A stretch of 64,000 nt of DNA from an uncultured Lachnospiraceae bacterium (GTDB lineage Bacteria > Bacillota > Clostridia > Lachnospirales > Lachnospiraceae), in the NCBI GenBank assembly GCA_934352055.1, contig CAKRJY010000006.1, positions 65,084 through 129,083 on the forward strand, written 5' to 3'. The notes beneath the pieces were generated by a model. That model was not told where the DNA came from. It made no database searches and worked only from the letters and a program-made list of their open reading frames with translations. The position numbers were made by a program, and so were the translations under genes. Shown piece by piece: positions 27,023-36,724 of the stretch; the first letter of the stretch is position 1, and the number at the start of each line of letters is the position of its first letter.

Positions 27023-28180
27023 CTACATTTCCCTGCGGACAATCAGACACGCCAGATAATACTGCATACGTTCCTCTCCGGATTCCAGGTCGCATCCCAA
27101 CAATTCTTTGATTTTACCCATGCGATAAACAATCGTGTTTTTATGGATAAACATTTCATCTGCCACCGATTTCACGCTTCCATTGTGCTTCAGATAACAA
27201 AAAAGTGTTTCCACAAGTTCCGATTTTTTATCCGTATCACCAGAAAGCAATGGGGCTAACATATCCTTTCCCATCTGCTCTAGCAGCAGCGTATCATGCA
27301 CGGAATATAAAATGCGTTCCGTTCCCAGATCATCAAATCGCGTAAATGTCTTATGCTTTCGCATGGCAACCCGAATCGCATATTCCGCTCTTGCAAAAGA
27401 AATATGCACATTTGAAATGTCCAAAACAGCGGATCCTTCTCCACAATATATCGTCTTGTCCGGCATACGATGTCTGGTTCTTTTCAAAAAGCCTTGAATA
27501 ATATCTTCTTTTTGGGCTTCGCTTACCTCATTGATAATCACCGCAAAATAACCATTGTAGTAAAAGAAATGGGCGTTGTGCGACACATTTTCCATGTAGA
27601 TTTGCAGACGGTAGCCAATACGTTTTCGATCGAGCGTATCCATACTGTCCAGCCCCTCTGTGGTGATCAGAACCACCTGGAATTTACCATCCACATCAAA
27701 GGAAGCAGATAGCTTCTCACGATATTCCTTCACACGATGTGGCTCTTCAATCGATTTGATAAATGCCGCTGATATTTGCTCGTCCGTCTCTGTCTGCAGA
27801 AAAATTCGCACTGTCAGATCTTTGATCATTTCTGACATCTCAATCACCCATGGCACCTCAATCAAGGGCAGATCGTTTTCATCACAATATTCTCGGACAC
27901 TCTTTGGGATTGCTTTGAGATAATATCCTGTATTGATGATCAGACCTGCTGCATGATGACGGTTAAGGATGCCAACGAGCGTCAAAAGTTCCTCCTCTGT
28001 GTGAAAGCCGGCTCCCATCGTTACCGCCAGTTCTTTCCCTTTAAAATTTTCCATAATCGTCGTATCTTCTACCATCAATAACCAGGAAATCGAATTCGCC
28101 CATCCGTTCTTTCCTGCCACCAGTTTCATCTTATACTTATCCTTCGCAATAATGAGCATATCTTCTACTGTAAATCCCAT
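27023..28180 (-). CDS. PucR-family transcriptional regulator
   Basis: The 385-residue regulator has the N-terminal purine-catabolism (PucR) domain (TVEDML...GWANSISW...GKELAVTMG, residues 3-125), a middle GGDEF-like CdaR region, and the C-terminal helix-turn-helix (GSVKSVADEMFIHKNTIVYRMGKIKELLG). Family members control purine, amino-acid or sugar-acid catabolism. No catabolic operon lies next to it. A 54-aa ORF is transcribed divergently and a 17-bp palindrome (28245-28261) lies between them, a candidate site for this regulator. Confidence 0.93.
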   Translation of the reverse strand: MGFTVEDMLIIAKDKYKMKLVAGKNGWANSISWLLMVEDTTIMENFKGKELAVTMGAGFHTEEELLTLVGILNRHHAAGLIINTGYYLKAIPKSVREYCDENDLPLIEVPWVIEMSEMIKDLTVRIFLQTETDEQISAAFIKSIEEPHRVKEYREKLSASFDVDGKFQVVLITTEGLDSMDTLDRKRIGYRLQIYMENVSHNAHFFYYNGYFAVIINEVSEAQKEDIIQGFLKRTRHRMPDKTIYCGEGSAVLDISNVHISFARAEYAIRVAMRKHKTFTRFDDLGTERILYSVHDTLLLEQMGKDMLAPLLSGDTDKKSELVETLFCYLKHNGSVKSVADEMFIHKNTIVYRMGKIKELLGCDLESGEERMQYYLACLIVRREM

Positions 28181-28244
28181 CGTATCCCCTTTCTACGGTC
28201 TGCGCGTACAACTGTTTTTCCTTGCGAAACAGTATACCATTTTT

Positions 28245-28261
28245 TTGTGATGTTGTCACAA
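28245..28261. promoter_or_regulatory. Palindrome between pucR-type gene and 54-aa ORF
   Basis: TTGTGA-tgttg-TCACAA is a 6-5-6 inverted repeat. The spacing is one base short of a classic Rex box, so the binding protein is open; it may be PucR itself or a CRP-type factor. Confidence 0.4.
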
Positions 28262-28380
28262 TTTTTTCATGTTTTTTCAAGTTTACAACCCATAGCATCC
28301 TATCTTTATTGTGCTACAATATAGTTACAAAAGAAAAGAGGTTCGACATAGTTCGAAAATAATCGACGGAGGTGTTTGGT

Positions 28381-28545
28381 ATGCTTACAGTAGGTTACGT
28401 AGATAGTTTAGAAAAACTTAGATTTAGTACTCCTACTCCAGAGTGGGTAAAGACTGAGCGCTATGATTATTGCGATCAGTTAGTAACAAGAAAGGAAAAT
28501 TTTTTCTTGATGATATCGCAGTTCTTTTCTAAATTATTTCGCTAA
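28381..28545 (+). CDS. Small unrecognised protein, 54 aa
   Basis: The ATG follows GGAGGTG at a normal distance, and a TACAAT box lies at 28315-28320. A 14-bp perfect terminator follows at 28579. The protein starts MLTVGYVDSLEKLRF, has a polar middle (TPEWVKTERYDY), and ends with an amphipathic, Phe-rich helix (FFLMISQFFSKLF), which could sit on a membrane. I do not recognise it. It does not align with the two small proteins at 16487-16787. Confidence 0.7.
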   Translation: MLTVGYVDSLEKLRFSTPTPEWVKTERYDYCDQLVTRKENFFLMISQFFSKLFR

Positions 28546-28578
28546 TTTCACATCTTTTTAATATTTTTTCCTTTAATA

Positions 28579-28610
28579 AAAACGCCTGACGGTAATCCGT
28601 CAGGCGTTTT
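28579..28610. terminator. Bidirectional terminator, 54-aa ORF and ddh
   Basis: The arms AAAACGCCTGACGG and CCGTCAGGCGTTTT are perfect (14 bp) with a four-base loop. It serves the plus-strand small ORF and the minus-strand ddh. Confidence 0.92.
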
Positions 28611-28655
28611 GCTTTGTCTCTTTTTCATCTGCTAAAGGAAATATTCCCTTATCTC

Positions 28656-29636
28656 TTACAACATGTGTGCTCTTAAATCTTCTGCTGACATCGGGCTAAG
28701 ATATGACGGTGCAATATCAAACACGGTCTTACAGCCGGTCGTTCCTTCCTCTGCCAGACGATTGATTGCTCTTGCAAATGCAAGAATAACAGAAGATGTA
28801 AATTCCGGATTGGAATCCAATTTCAAACTGTATTCGATGACATGCTTATGTTCTTTTTCCAGACCTGTCACACCTGTACGGAATACAAATCCGCCATGTG
28901 GTATACCGGCATGATCTCTTTCAAACTCTTCTTCCGTAATAAAATGTACGGTTGTATCATAATCTGCAAAGTAATTTGGCATTGTCTTGATTTCTTCTTC
29001 AATCTTAGCAAGATCTGCCCCTTCTTCTGCTACCACAAAACATTCTCTTGTATGCTTCTGTCTTATTGAAAGCTCCGGATTTTGTCCTAAGCGAACAGCT
29101 TCTAAAGCACTTTCTACCGGGATGGTGTATTGCTTTCCATTTTTTACGCCGGCTACGCGACGGATTGCATCCGAATGTCCCTGACTAACACCCTTGCCCC
29201 AGAACGTATAATCCTGTCCCTCCGGCAAAACAGCAGAACCATACAAACGCATCAAAGAAAACATTCCCGGATCCCATCCGCAAGAAATCAATGCTACATG
29301 ACCATGTTCTTTTGCAACACGATCCACTTCTGCAAAATGTTCCGGAATTCTTGCATGTGTATCAAAACTGTCAATGACATTAAAATACTTTGCATATTCC
29401 GGTGTCTGCTTTGGCAGATCTGTTGCAGAGCCACCACATAAAACCAACACATCAATCTGGTCTTTTAAAGCTTCTATATCATCTGTAGAATATACCTTTA
29501 CGCCTTCTGTTGCAGGGACAACTGTTTTTGGATCACGTCTTGTAATAATGCAAGTCAACTCCATGTCCGGGTTCTGACGGATTGCGCTTTCCACACCACG
29601 TCCTAAATTACCATATCCTAAAATTCCTACTTTCAT
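28656..29636 (-). CDS. ddh: meso-Diaminopimelate D-dehydrogenase
   Basis: The NADPH-dependent enzyme makes meso-diaminopimelate from tetrahydrodipicolinate in one step, for lysine and peptidoglycan. At 326 residues it has the usual length. The Rossmann motif GILGYGNLGRGVE lies at residues 4-16, with the family blocks CGGSATDLP, NVIDSFDTHARIPEH, SCGWDPGMFSLMR and WGKGVSQGHSDAIRR. The start has GGAGGTATC upstream, only 35 bp after the stop of a TPR-GGDEF gene, so the two may share an mRNA. No lysine riboswitch is visible in that gap. Confidence 0.96.
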   Translation of the reverse strand: MKVGILGYGNLGRGVESAIRQNPDMELTCIITRRDPKTVVPATEGVKVYSTDDIEALKDQIDVLVLCGGSATDLPKQTPEYAKYFNVIDSFDTHARIPEHFAEVDRVAKEHGHVALISCGWDPGMFSLMRLYGSAVLPEGQDYTFWGKGVSQGHSDAIRRVAGVKNGKQYTIPVESALEAVRLGQNPELSIRQKHTRECFVVAEEGADLAKIEEEIKTMPNYFADYDTTVHFITEEEFERDHAGIPHGGFVFRTGVTGLEKEHKHVIEYSLKLDSNPEFTSSVILAFARAINRLAEEGTTGCKTVFDIAPSYLSPMSAEDLRAHML

Positions 29637-29671
29637 AATGATACCTCCGTATTGTATATTTTTTCCTGTTG

Positions 29672-31306
29672 TTAGGAAAAATCTCCTAAAATAAAATCGT
29701 CCTTTGTGCCTCGCTTTACCTCATAAAGCATGCGGTCTGCCGCAGCCAGAAAATCCCACAAACGATTTACCGCAAGTGGCTTTTTATGACAACACCCTTG
29801 TGACAAGGTGACATAATTGACACCCAATGGGCTCTTTTCTGCCAATGGAATCTTATGAACACTCTCCTTTAAATCTTTCATGCAGGCGATAACTTCTTCT
29901 TCATTCTTTCCATCATAGACAATGACAAATTCATCTCCGCCATAACGCCCTGCAAAAACTCCCTCGTGTCGTTGCATAACCGAATAAAGAACATTGGCTA
30001 CTTCTACAAGATAACGGTCTCCTTCCATGTGACCAAGGGAATCATTGATACTTTTAAAGTTATCTACATCAAGAATCTCCACGCCAACATAATGCTCTTC
30101 TTTGATTGCTTTTGCCAAAACCGTCTCCGCATAACTATGCCAATAGGAACGATTTGGAAGTCCTGTCAACGTATCATGGTTTGATTTGATTAGAAGCTCT
30201 GCATTCTTTGCCGAAATTTCCTCCTGCGCCAGTCGCATGCATCGTCTCTCTTTATGTGCTGTCTCTGCCTGCAAAACAGATTCCATATTGTAGACGTCAT
30301 TATTCCGATAATACTCCATAAAAAGCTCTGTGTATTCCTCAAACCCTTCATGATCGTGCAGGATTTTTGCACATTTGATACGCTTCATCAGAAACTGGCT
30401 GTAAAGATAAAAAGCTGCCTTGTCTTTTTCGCACTTAGCCATATAATAATCCAGAATTTCCACAGTCTGATAATAACGTTCCATCTTCATGTGTAAAGCG
30501 ATATAGAACATAATATCATCTATATAATCTGTATAATTGTCACTTTGATGGAAATATATCTGTGCTGTCTTCAGTTGGCGCTCACATTCTTCCTGATCAC
30601 CTACAGCAAACGCTACATTTGCCAAAAACGTGTGGATTCCAAAATCGTCTCGCGTCTGCTCGTATTGTTTCAATTCTTCCTCTGCTTCTCGCACGTGCTC
30701 TGCATATTCCTTGGCTTTTTCATAATCTGCCATGGCAAGATAACAATATCCCATGCTGCAAAGCAGACAGCTCAAATTACCGATTGCAATCGCTCGCGGC
30801 ATATCCGGTGTTTCCTTGGTCAAATACTTAGCCGCTATATGGTAATAATGCAGTGCCCGTTCATAGCAGAAATGTTTTTGAAACAAATCCGCCAGGTTCG
30901 AACATGCCATTCCCTCCACATAACGGATATCATGTTCTTCGCACAAATCAATGCAATCCATATAGCAGTCAACTGCACTTGTAAAATTACCAATCAATGC
31001 CGTATACACACCTAATACATTATAGGAACGCGCCGCCATATAATATTCGCCTATACTCAGCTGGTACTTTATCCCTTCGCGCGCACAACTGATAGCGCTT
31101 ACGCAATCATTATCAGAAGCATAAAACTGCATCATATAAAAATAAGCATAGGCAAACAATTCATCTGACGCCTCTTCCGCCGCATACGAAAAAAGTCGTT
31201 CACAGTATTCCCTGTATTTATGATAATCCGGCGCATACTGCTGCCCAACTTTATCATGTAAAATCTGAACACACTCTTCAATTTTTGAATCATATGTATG
31301 GTTCAT
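29672..31306 (-). CDS. TPR-repeat diguanylate cyclase (GGDEF), cytoplasmic
   Basis: The 544-residue soluble protein has an N-terminal array of TPR-like helical hairpins (residues 10-350, for example EYYMAARSYNVLGVYTALIGNFTSAVDCYMD) and a C-terminal GGDEF domain with GRYGGDEFVIVY and the end block AADRMLYEVKRGTKDDF. This design recalls cyclases switched by protein or peptide binding to TPRs. I chose the ATG at 31306 after AAGGGAG; the frame opens earlier at 31339. It lies 104 bp downstream of two histidine-kinase genes and 35 bp upstream of ddh, so it could be the output of that sensor module. Confidence 0.92.
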   Translation of the reverse strand: MNHTYDSKIEECVQILHDKVGQQYAPDYHKYREYCERLFSYAAEEASDELFAYAYFYMMQFYASDNDCVSAISCAREGIKYQLSIGEYYMAARSYNVLGVYTALIGNFTSAVDCYMDCIDLCEEHDIRYVEGMACSNLADLFQKHFCYERALHYYHIAAKYLTKETPDMPRAIAIGNLSCLLCSMGYCYLAMADYEKAKEYAEHVREAEEELKQYEQTRDDFGIHTFLANVAFAVGDQEECERQLKTAQIYFHQSDNYTDYIDDIMFYIALHMKMERYYQTVEILDYYMAKCEKDKAAFYLYSQFLMKRIKCAKILHDHEGFEEYTELFMEYYRNNDVYNMESVLQAETAHKERRCMRLAQEEISAKNAELLIKSNHDTLTGLPNRSYWHSYAETVLAKAIKEEHYVGVEILDVDNFKSINDSLGHMEGDRYLVEVANVLYSVMQRHEGVFAGRYGGDEFVIVYDGKNEEEVIACMKDLKESVHKIPLAEKSPLGVNYVTLSQGCCHKKPLAVNRLWDFLAAADRMLYEVKRGTKDDFILGDFS

Positions 31307-31409
31307 ACTACTGCTCCCTTTGTTTTGTATGTTTGTCACAACTAATCATATGACAATTTGGAAACTATGACAAGAAAAAACTTATTTTGTTCACAATTTT
31401 TTCTCGTCA

Positions 31410-33026
31410 TCAATCCGCAATTCGATGTGGAATGACCACGCGGAAAATGCTTCCTTTTCCGGGCTCACTTTGTACCGAGATACTTCCTCCCATTGCTTCT
31501 ACTAAGTTCTTTGTAATAGCCATACTAAGCCCTGCTCCGCGCTTTCCGTTCTCTGTGGTATCCGCTTCCCGTGAGAACACGTCAAAGACCTGTTCCTGAA
31601 ATTCCTTTGACATACCAATTCCGGTATCTTCCACCTCTGTTCGCATTAAAATCACACCTTCTCGATCTGATGGTAATTCTTCCACACAAAGCTCTACCTT
31701 TCCGCCCGGCATGGTATATTGAAATGCATTTCCCAGAAGGTTTAAAATAATTTCACGAATTTTCGTCGGATCGCAATATATATTTTCATGGTAAAAATGC
31801 AATGTTCTTGTAAACTGAATATCCTTCTTGGCTATTGTCCTTTTACATGCATCAAAGATTTCATCATTTAGTTCCTGTGCGGAAACCACACATTCTTCCA
31901 AAGTACTCTTTCCGCTCTCAATACTTGCCATTTCTAAAACATTCGTCAAAAGTGACATTAGATCATTCGCCGCATCACTGATCTTTTCCGCATAGTCTTT
32001 CACACGTTCTGGGTAATCACTAAAATGTTCGAGTAGTTGTGCCTGTGCAAGTATCGCATTCATAGGTTTGCGTATATCATGGCTCATATTAAAAAGGAAT
32101 TTGGATTTCGCGCGATTTGCTTCCTCTGCCTGTTCTAATGCTGTTTGTAAGCGTTCCTGTTGCCGCTTTTCTGCCGCAATAATATCATCAATCGGGCGAT
32201 ACCCTACCATTACCTGGAAATGCTTTGCATCTGTAAAAAGCTTTACCACACGGCATTCAAAATATTCCATGCCCAATTGATTCTTTACATAATGCAAACG
32301 CGTTGTGTAAATGTTCTGCACAGATAAGCGTTCTCGTAAAGATACCATATTAAAATTGCGTCGATACTGTGCTTCACTGTCTGGCATCAAATAACGTTTT
32401 GCCACATAATCCACAAGCTCCTGATATCCTTTAGCTGTTCCAAGTACTTCCTCTGCATGCTGATCCAGCAAAGAACCTTTGCTCTTTTTTACAATCTCAT
32501 AGGTATCCTGTACAAGGTCACACAGATACGCTGATGTAAAGTCAAAACAAAGCGCATCCATCATCATGTGATTTTGAAGTTCCTTTCGCTTATTCTCATC
32601 CACAACTGTTGACATGTAAAGGACATGCGTCACGCGATGGTTTTCATCTCTGCTATTTACAATAAAACGAGACAGATGCCACTCTCCCTCTTTGGTCTGG
32701 TACTCCGTAGTTAACGTCTCTGCATCTGCCATACGTTCCTGCAACGTTGTAATATCTACAAATTGTCTTACCAAAGGCTGCCAGTCTTTTGCAACAATTG
32801 TCTGGCACATTTTTTCTAAAGCTTCCGCTGCATCACCGCTCTCCCCAGTTGCGTGATGCACATCATCCCCCACAGAAATATTTTCATAAGTACCATCGTT
32901 CAGATTCAAACGGTAAATCATCCAATAGATTTTACCAATTGCAGCGATAATCTCATTATTTGTCTTCGCCTCGGTCAGCTCTTCCTCCAGCTTTTTCTGA
33001 CTCATTTCTTCTGTTGGTGTACGCAT
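31410..33026 (-). CDS. Soluble sensor histidine kinase
   Basis: The 538-residue kinase has no membrane helix. The first 270 residues look like two PAS-like sensor domains, then a coiled coil (EKRQQERLQTALEQAEEANRAK), the phosphoacceptor motif FNMSHDIRKPMNAI and a HATPase domain (N box LNLLGNAFQY, G1 DTGIGMS, G2 GAGLSMAI). A Lys replaces the usual Thr after HDIR. There is no receiver domain. I start at 33026: GAGGGGG is eight bases before this ATG but only two from the in-frame GTG at 33032. It is the last gene after the lipoprotein and the hybrid kinase, with a 42-bp gap. Confidence 0.9.
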   Translation of the reverse strand: MRTPTEEMSQKKLEEELTEAKTNNEIIAAIGKIYWMIYRLNLNDGTYENISVGDDVHHATGESGDAAEALEKMCQTIVAKDWQPLVRQFVDITTLQERMADAETLTTEYQTKEGEWHLSRFIVNSRDENHRVTHVLYMSTVVDENKRKELQNHMMMDALCFDFTSAYLCDLVQDTYEIVKKSKGSLLDQHAEEVLGTAKGYQELVDYVAKRYLMPDSEAQYRRNFNMVSLRERLSVQNIYTTRLHYVKNQLGMEYFECRVVKLFTDAKHFQVMVGYRPIDDIIAAEKRQQERLQTALEQAEEANRAKSKFLFNMSHDIRKPMNAILAQAQLLEHFSDYPERVKDYAEKISDAANDLMSLLTNVLEMASIESGKSTLEECVVSAQELNDEIFDACKRTIAKKDIQFTRTLHFYHENIYCDPTKIREIILNLLGNAFQYTMPGGKVELCVEELPSDREGVILMRTEVEDTGIGMSKEFQEQVFDVFSREADTTENGKRGAGLSMAITKNLVEAMGGSISVQSEPGKGSIFRVVIPHRIAD

Positions 33027-33068
33027 AGCCACTTCCCCCTCGTCTTCTTCGTTTCACCTATCATTTTT

Positions 33069-35237
33069 CTAACACTGTAGTGCCTTTGCTAATGTTTCAA
33101 TCAGACGTCGGACATCTACCGGTTTTGCGATATGTCCATCCATACCAGCCGCAAATGCATTCTGTTTATCTTCTTCAAAAGCATTTGCTGTCATAGCAAA
33201 AATCGGAATCCGTGCCTTTTTTTCATCTGCCAGCGAACGCATACATCGCGTTGCCTCATATCCATCCATCACCGGCATCTGAATATCCATAAGAATGACA
33301 TCGTATGTGCCTGGTGTTGCCATCTGCATTTTTTCATACGCTTTTTTGCCATTATCCGCTACATCAACTTCAAATCCAATCTCTTCCAGAACTGTTTTTG
33401 CAATTTCCTGATTCAGTTCATTATCCTCAACCAATAAAACATGTTTTCCATGAAAATCATGTAAAGCTTGCAACTGCTCTTTTTCTGTCTGTTTTCTCTC
33501 CCCTGGTGCAAAGCATAATGTGATTGTCACTTCTGTTCCACATTGCGGCTCACTTTCTATAGAAATCGTTCCGTGCATCATATCGACAATACTTTTTGCG
33601 ATGGCAAGACCAAGACCTGTTCCCTGAATATGACTGACCGTAGATGTCTGTTCTCTGGAAAACTGCTCAAACATGTGTTTCTGGAATTCTTTGCTCATAC
33701 CAATACCATTATCCTTGATATGAAATTCGTATTTTCCATAACCATTCTCCAAGGTTGCTTTTTGGACAACACGCAACCATATCGAGCCGCCTGATGGCGT
33801 AAACTTTATGGCATTCGACAAAATATTAAGCATAACCTGATGCAGGCGCAATGGATCTGCTACGATATCTTCCATTTGCACTTCTGTCATATCAATAGAA
33901 AACGATAATCGTTTTGCCGTAATATTATTTTGAATCATATCGCAGACATCATGCATCACATCTGGCAAATGTACCATTTGTTCTTCTAAATGTACTTTGC
34001 CGCTCTCAATACGGCTCATATCCAGCACATCATTGATCAATTCTAACAGATGACCACTGGACGTAGCTATCTTGCTTAGATATTCCAAAACCTTCTCTTT
34101 GTTATCAATATGCGACATAGCAAGTGATGTAAATCCCATAATCGCATTCATTGGTGTACGAATGTCATGACTCATATTGAACAAAAAATCACGTTTGGCA
34201 CGGTTTGCTATCTCTTCCTGCGCAATTGCATGCTCCAGCTCTTTGTTCTTTATTTCGAGCGTTCTCTGATAATCTGCGCGCTGCGCTTCCTGCTCAGCTT
34301 CCATTTTTTGCGATGTCCGAAAACGAAGAATCTGCATCGTAGAAAAGAATAACGCATATATAACAACGGCAATTGCCATATTGGGTATCGTTGCATCATA
34401 TAGCGAAGTCTCTGGTATGTAGGTATACAAATAGTAATTTCGTCCGTGACTGTACATACCATAATAATTTTTCGAATTCTGCCTATCTCTGACTAATGTC
34501 AGCTTTTCTGCCTGTCTGTTGGATTGTAACCTACGACAAATCTCATAGTCTCCGATTTTTTTTCCAATCATTGACACATCGTTTGAAGCAGTGATTTCAT
34601 CCCCCTCTGCAATGATAAAGGTACCGTACACATTCTTTGGATAACCATCCAGAATAGACTGCACAGATAACACAGATTTATCTGCAAATTCAGCTGCAAC
34701 ATGACGGTATGCCAAAATGATAGCACTTTGGTCTCCACTGGCATGTATGGCAACATCAACATGCGATCCATCCTCTAATAAAATACGTCTGGTATATGTT
34801 TTTTGTTTATACGATGCCACATCCACAACACTGTCTTTTTCCAGTTCTGTTTGCATCACATCATATCCCACACCATCACGGGTATACTCTGTCCGAACAT
34901 TTCCGTCCGAATCTAAGATCGTGATACCGGTAAGCCATTGCCGCATTACTTTGGCCCGCACCTCTTCTTCTGTCGTCGATAAATTACAATCCGAAAGTGC
35001 CTGCACAGCCAGGGTTTCACGGATCAGACTTTTTGCAATTTCTGTATCATTATATCTTTTATAATTATTTGTCTGAGATTTCAAAAAATCTATCGTTGTT
35101 GCCATCCGTTTTTCACAGTTTTTTTCATCTAATTGTTTGGAACAGATAAAAGTGATAAGCAACAGAATCATTCCAATGGCCAAAAATAACAAATGATATT
35201 TTCGATCCACGAATTTTTGTTTTTTGCTATTCTCCAA
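33069..35237 (-). CDS. Membrane hybrid histidine kinase with receiver domain
   Basis: The 722-residue protein has two membrane helices (about residues 15-32 and 290-310) around an extracellular sensor that resembles a double-Cache region. Then come a coiled coil, the H box FNMSHDIRTPMNAIMGF, a HATPase domain (LNILSNAIKF, DNGIGMS, GTGLGLAIAKS), and a receiver domain with the phosphoacceptor in VILMDIQMPVMDG. The start overlaps the end of the solute-binding lipoprotein gene by 11 bp, so the two are translated together. The lipoprotein is therefore the likely ligand-binding partner. No DNA-binding response regulator is nearby. Confidence 0.92.
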   Translation of the reverse strand: MENSKKQKFVDRKYHLLFLAIGMILLLITFICSKQLDEKNCEKRMATTIDFLKSQTNNYKRYNDTEIAKSLIRETLAVQALSDCNLSTTEEEVRAKVMRQWLTGITILDSDGNVRTEYTRDGVGYDVMQTELEKDSVVDVASYKQKTYTRRILLEDGSHVDVAIHASGDQSAIILAYRHVAAEFADKSVLSVQSILDGYPKNVYGTFIIAEGDEITASNDVSMIGKKIGDYEICRRLQSNRQAEKLTLVRDRQNSKNYYGMYSHGRNYYLYTYIPETSLYDATIPNMAIAVVIYALFFSTMQILRFRTSQKMEAEQEAQRADYQRTLEIKNKELEHAIAQEEIANRAKRDFLFNMSHDIRTPMNAIMGFTSLAMSHIDNKEKVLEYLSKIATSSGHLLELINDVLDMSRIESGKVHLEEQMVHLPDVMHDVCDMIQNNITAKRLSFSIDMTEVQMEDIVADPLRLHQVMLNILSNAIKFTPSGGSIWLRVVQKATLENGYGKYEFHIKDNGIGMSKEFQKHMFEQFSREQTSTVSHIQGTGLGLAIAKSIVDMMHGTISIESEPQCGTEVTITLCFAPGERKQTEKEQLQALHDFHGKHVLLVEDNELNQEIAKTVLEEIGFEVDVADNGKKAYEKMQMATPGTYDVILMDIQMPVMDGYEATRCMRSLADEKKARIPIFAMTANAFEEDKQNAFAAGMDGHIAKPVDVRRLIETLAKALQC

Positions 35238-36033
35238 GTCGATCCACCTCCAAATATGTCTGTGGATGCTCTAAATATGCTCCAACGATTTTTTGCATCG
35301 TTCCATCTGCCTGCATATCCGAAAATGTTTTCTGTATCTGTTCTGCCAGACCCCGGTTATCATCTTTTGCAAAAGCTACACCAATCCCCGTTGTCAAAAT
35401 AGCGTCATCCAAAATACGAAAATCAGCATCATAATCTTTGACATACTGCAAAATTGCTGTCTCATGAGCAGCGATCGCATCTACATAACCACAATCTAAT
35501 GTTGCATATTGCACACTTCTGTCTTCCAGACTAATGACCGCTATATTTTCCGGAAAACGCATATCCAGATGATTCAATAAAATCTCTTCCGGTTTCCCTG
35601 TCGTCTGAACCGCAATCTTCTTTCCTTCTAAATCCATGCTATCCTGTATCGGACTATTTCTATTGACGGCAATCACCTGACGACTAACCATATACGGCCC
35701 TGCCCACTGATAGTCGTCCTCGCGTCCGCTCATGGAATAGCACCCCCAGATACAGTCAATCTCGCCTGTCTCTAGGAGTGCATCCTTTTGCTCCCAATCA
35801 ATCACGGAAAATTCCACCTGATAGCCAATACGCCGAAATGCTTCTTTCGCAATATCCACATCAATTCCAGTCATAGCCCCATCGCTATCCTGATAAATAT
35901 ACGGCGGATAAATATCACTGCCCACTACTATCGTCGGCATTTCCCGATTTGCATGTTCAGGTATCACTTTACAACCCGTAAAAAAACATAACACACTGCT
36001 AAGTAATAGCAGTCCTCCCCAAAGCTTTTTCAT
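35227..36033 (-). CDS. Family 3 solute-binding lipoprotein, probably a sensor partner
   Basis: The 268-residue protein has a lipoprotein signal peptide (LLLLSSVLCFFTGC, lipidated Cys near residue 21) and the amino-acid-binding fold of ABC family-3 receptors (VGSDIYPPYIY, GIDVDIAKEAFRRIGY, IDCIWGCYSMSGRE). No permease or ATPase gene is present. Instead the gene overlaps a hybrid histidine kinase by 11 bp, so a sensory role is likely. It starts only four bases after the mtnN stop, with AGGA almost touching the ATG, implying translational coupling to mtnN. Its ligand is unknown. Confidence 0.9.
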   Translation of the reverse strand: MKKLWGGLLLLSSVLCFFTGCKVIPEHANREMPTIVVGSDIYPPYIYQDSDGAMTGIDVDIAKEAFRRIGYQVEFSVIDWEQKDALLETGEIDCIWGCYSMSGREDDYQWAGPYMVSRQVIAVNRNSPIQDSMDLEGKKIAVQTTGKPEEILLNHLDMRFPENIAVISLEDRSVQYATLDCGYVDAIAAHETAILQYVKDYDADFRILDDAILTTGIGVAFAKDDNRGLAEQIQKTFSDMQADGTMQKIVGAYLEHPQTYLEVDRLGE

Positions 36034-36037
36034 CTTC

Positions 36038-36724
36038 CTATGCCAATTCCTTTATTACATCAAGAACCACTTCGATTCCAACTTGTGCCGCTTTTTCCGC
36101 AAATGTTGCATAATCCATCTCAGCGCCCTTACCATCTGAAATACTGCGGATAATTGCAAACGGAACCTGATTCACATAGCAGACCTGTCCGATACTTCCA
36201 CCTTCCATCTCACCGGCAATTGCACCAAAATTCTCATGTAAGTGCTCCTTTGTGTTCTTCTTTGTGAGGAAAAGATCTCCCGTCGCAATGGTGCCTACTT
36301 CATAATTAATATTTCTTGCTGCAACACATTTTTCAATCACTGCATTCAGTTTCTCATCTGCCGGCAAATAGATTTCGTTCAATCCGGACAAAAGCCCAAC
36401 CGGATCTCCCAAAGCAGATGTATTCATATCATGTTGTACCACACGGTTTGCAATGGCAACATCCATCACGCCCAACTCTTCACAAAGTGTTCCTGCCACA
36501 CCAATATTTATGACACAATCCACATCATACTTTAAAATCATTGCCTCTGTACAGATTGCAGCAAACACTTTTCCAACACCACACACTGCTGCCACCACTT
36601 CTACACCTTCCACCTGACCTTGCGTAAATATAACGCCGCTCAGCTGTGTTTCTTTCGTATCCGTCATATGTTTCTTTAAATTGTCCACCTCAATCTGCAT
36701 GGCTCCAATAATACCAATTTTCAT
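36038..36724 (-). CDS. mtnN: 5'-Methylthioadenosine/S-adenosylhomocysteine nucleosidase
   Basis: MtnN (Pfs) removes adenine from SAH and MTA, giving S-ribosylhomocysteine, the LuxS substrate, and methylthioribose. The 228-residue length is typical. It begins IGIIGAMQIEVDNL, has GVAGTL and GDLFLT, and the AGEMEGGSIGQVC and SISDGKG blocks with the catalytic Glu and Asp. The ribosome site is AAAGGAG. luxS lies 64 bp upstream in the same direction, so both enzymes of the activated-methyl cycle are together; the next gene is the sensor lipoprotein. Confidence 0.96.
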   Translation of the reverse strand: MKIGIIGAMQIEVDNLKKHMTDTKETQLSGVIFTQGQVEGVEVVAAVCGVGKVFAAICTEAMILKYDVDCVINIGVAGTLCEELGVMDVAIANRVVQHDMNTSALGDPVGLLSGLNEIYLPADEKLNAVIEKCVAARNINYEVGTIATGDLFLTKKNTKEHLHENFGAIAGEMEGGSIGQVCYVNQVPFAIIRSISDGKGAEMDYATFAEKAAQVGIEVVLDVIKELA

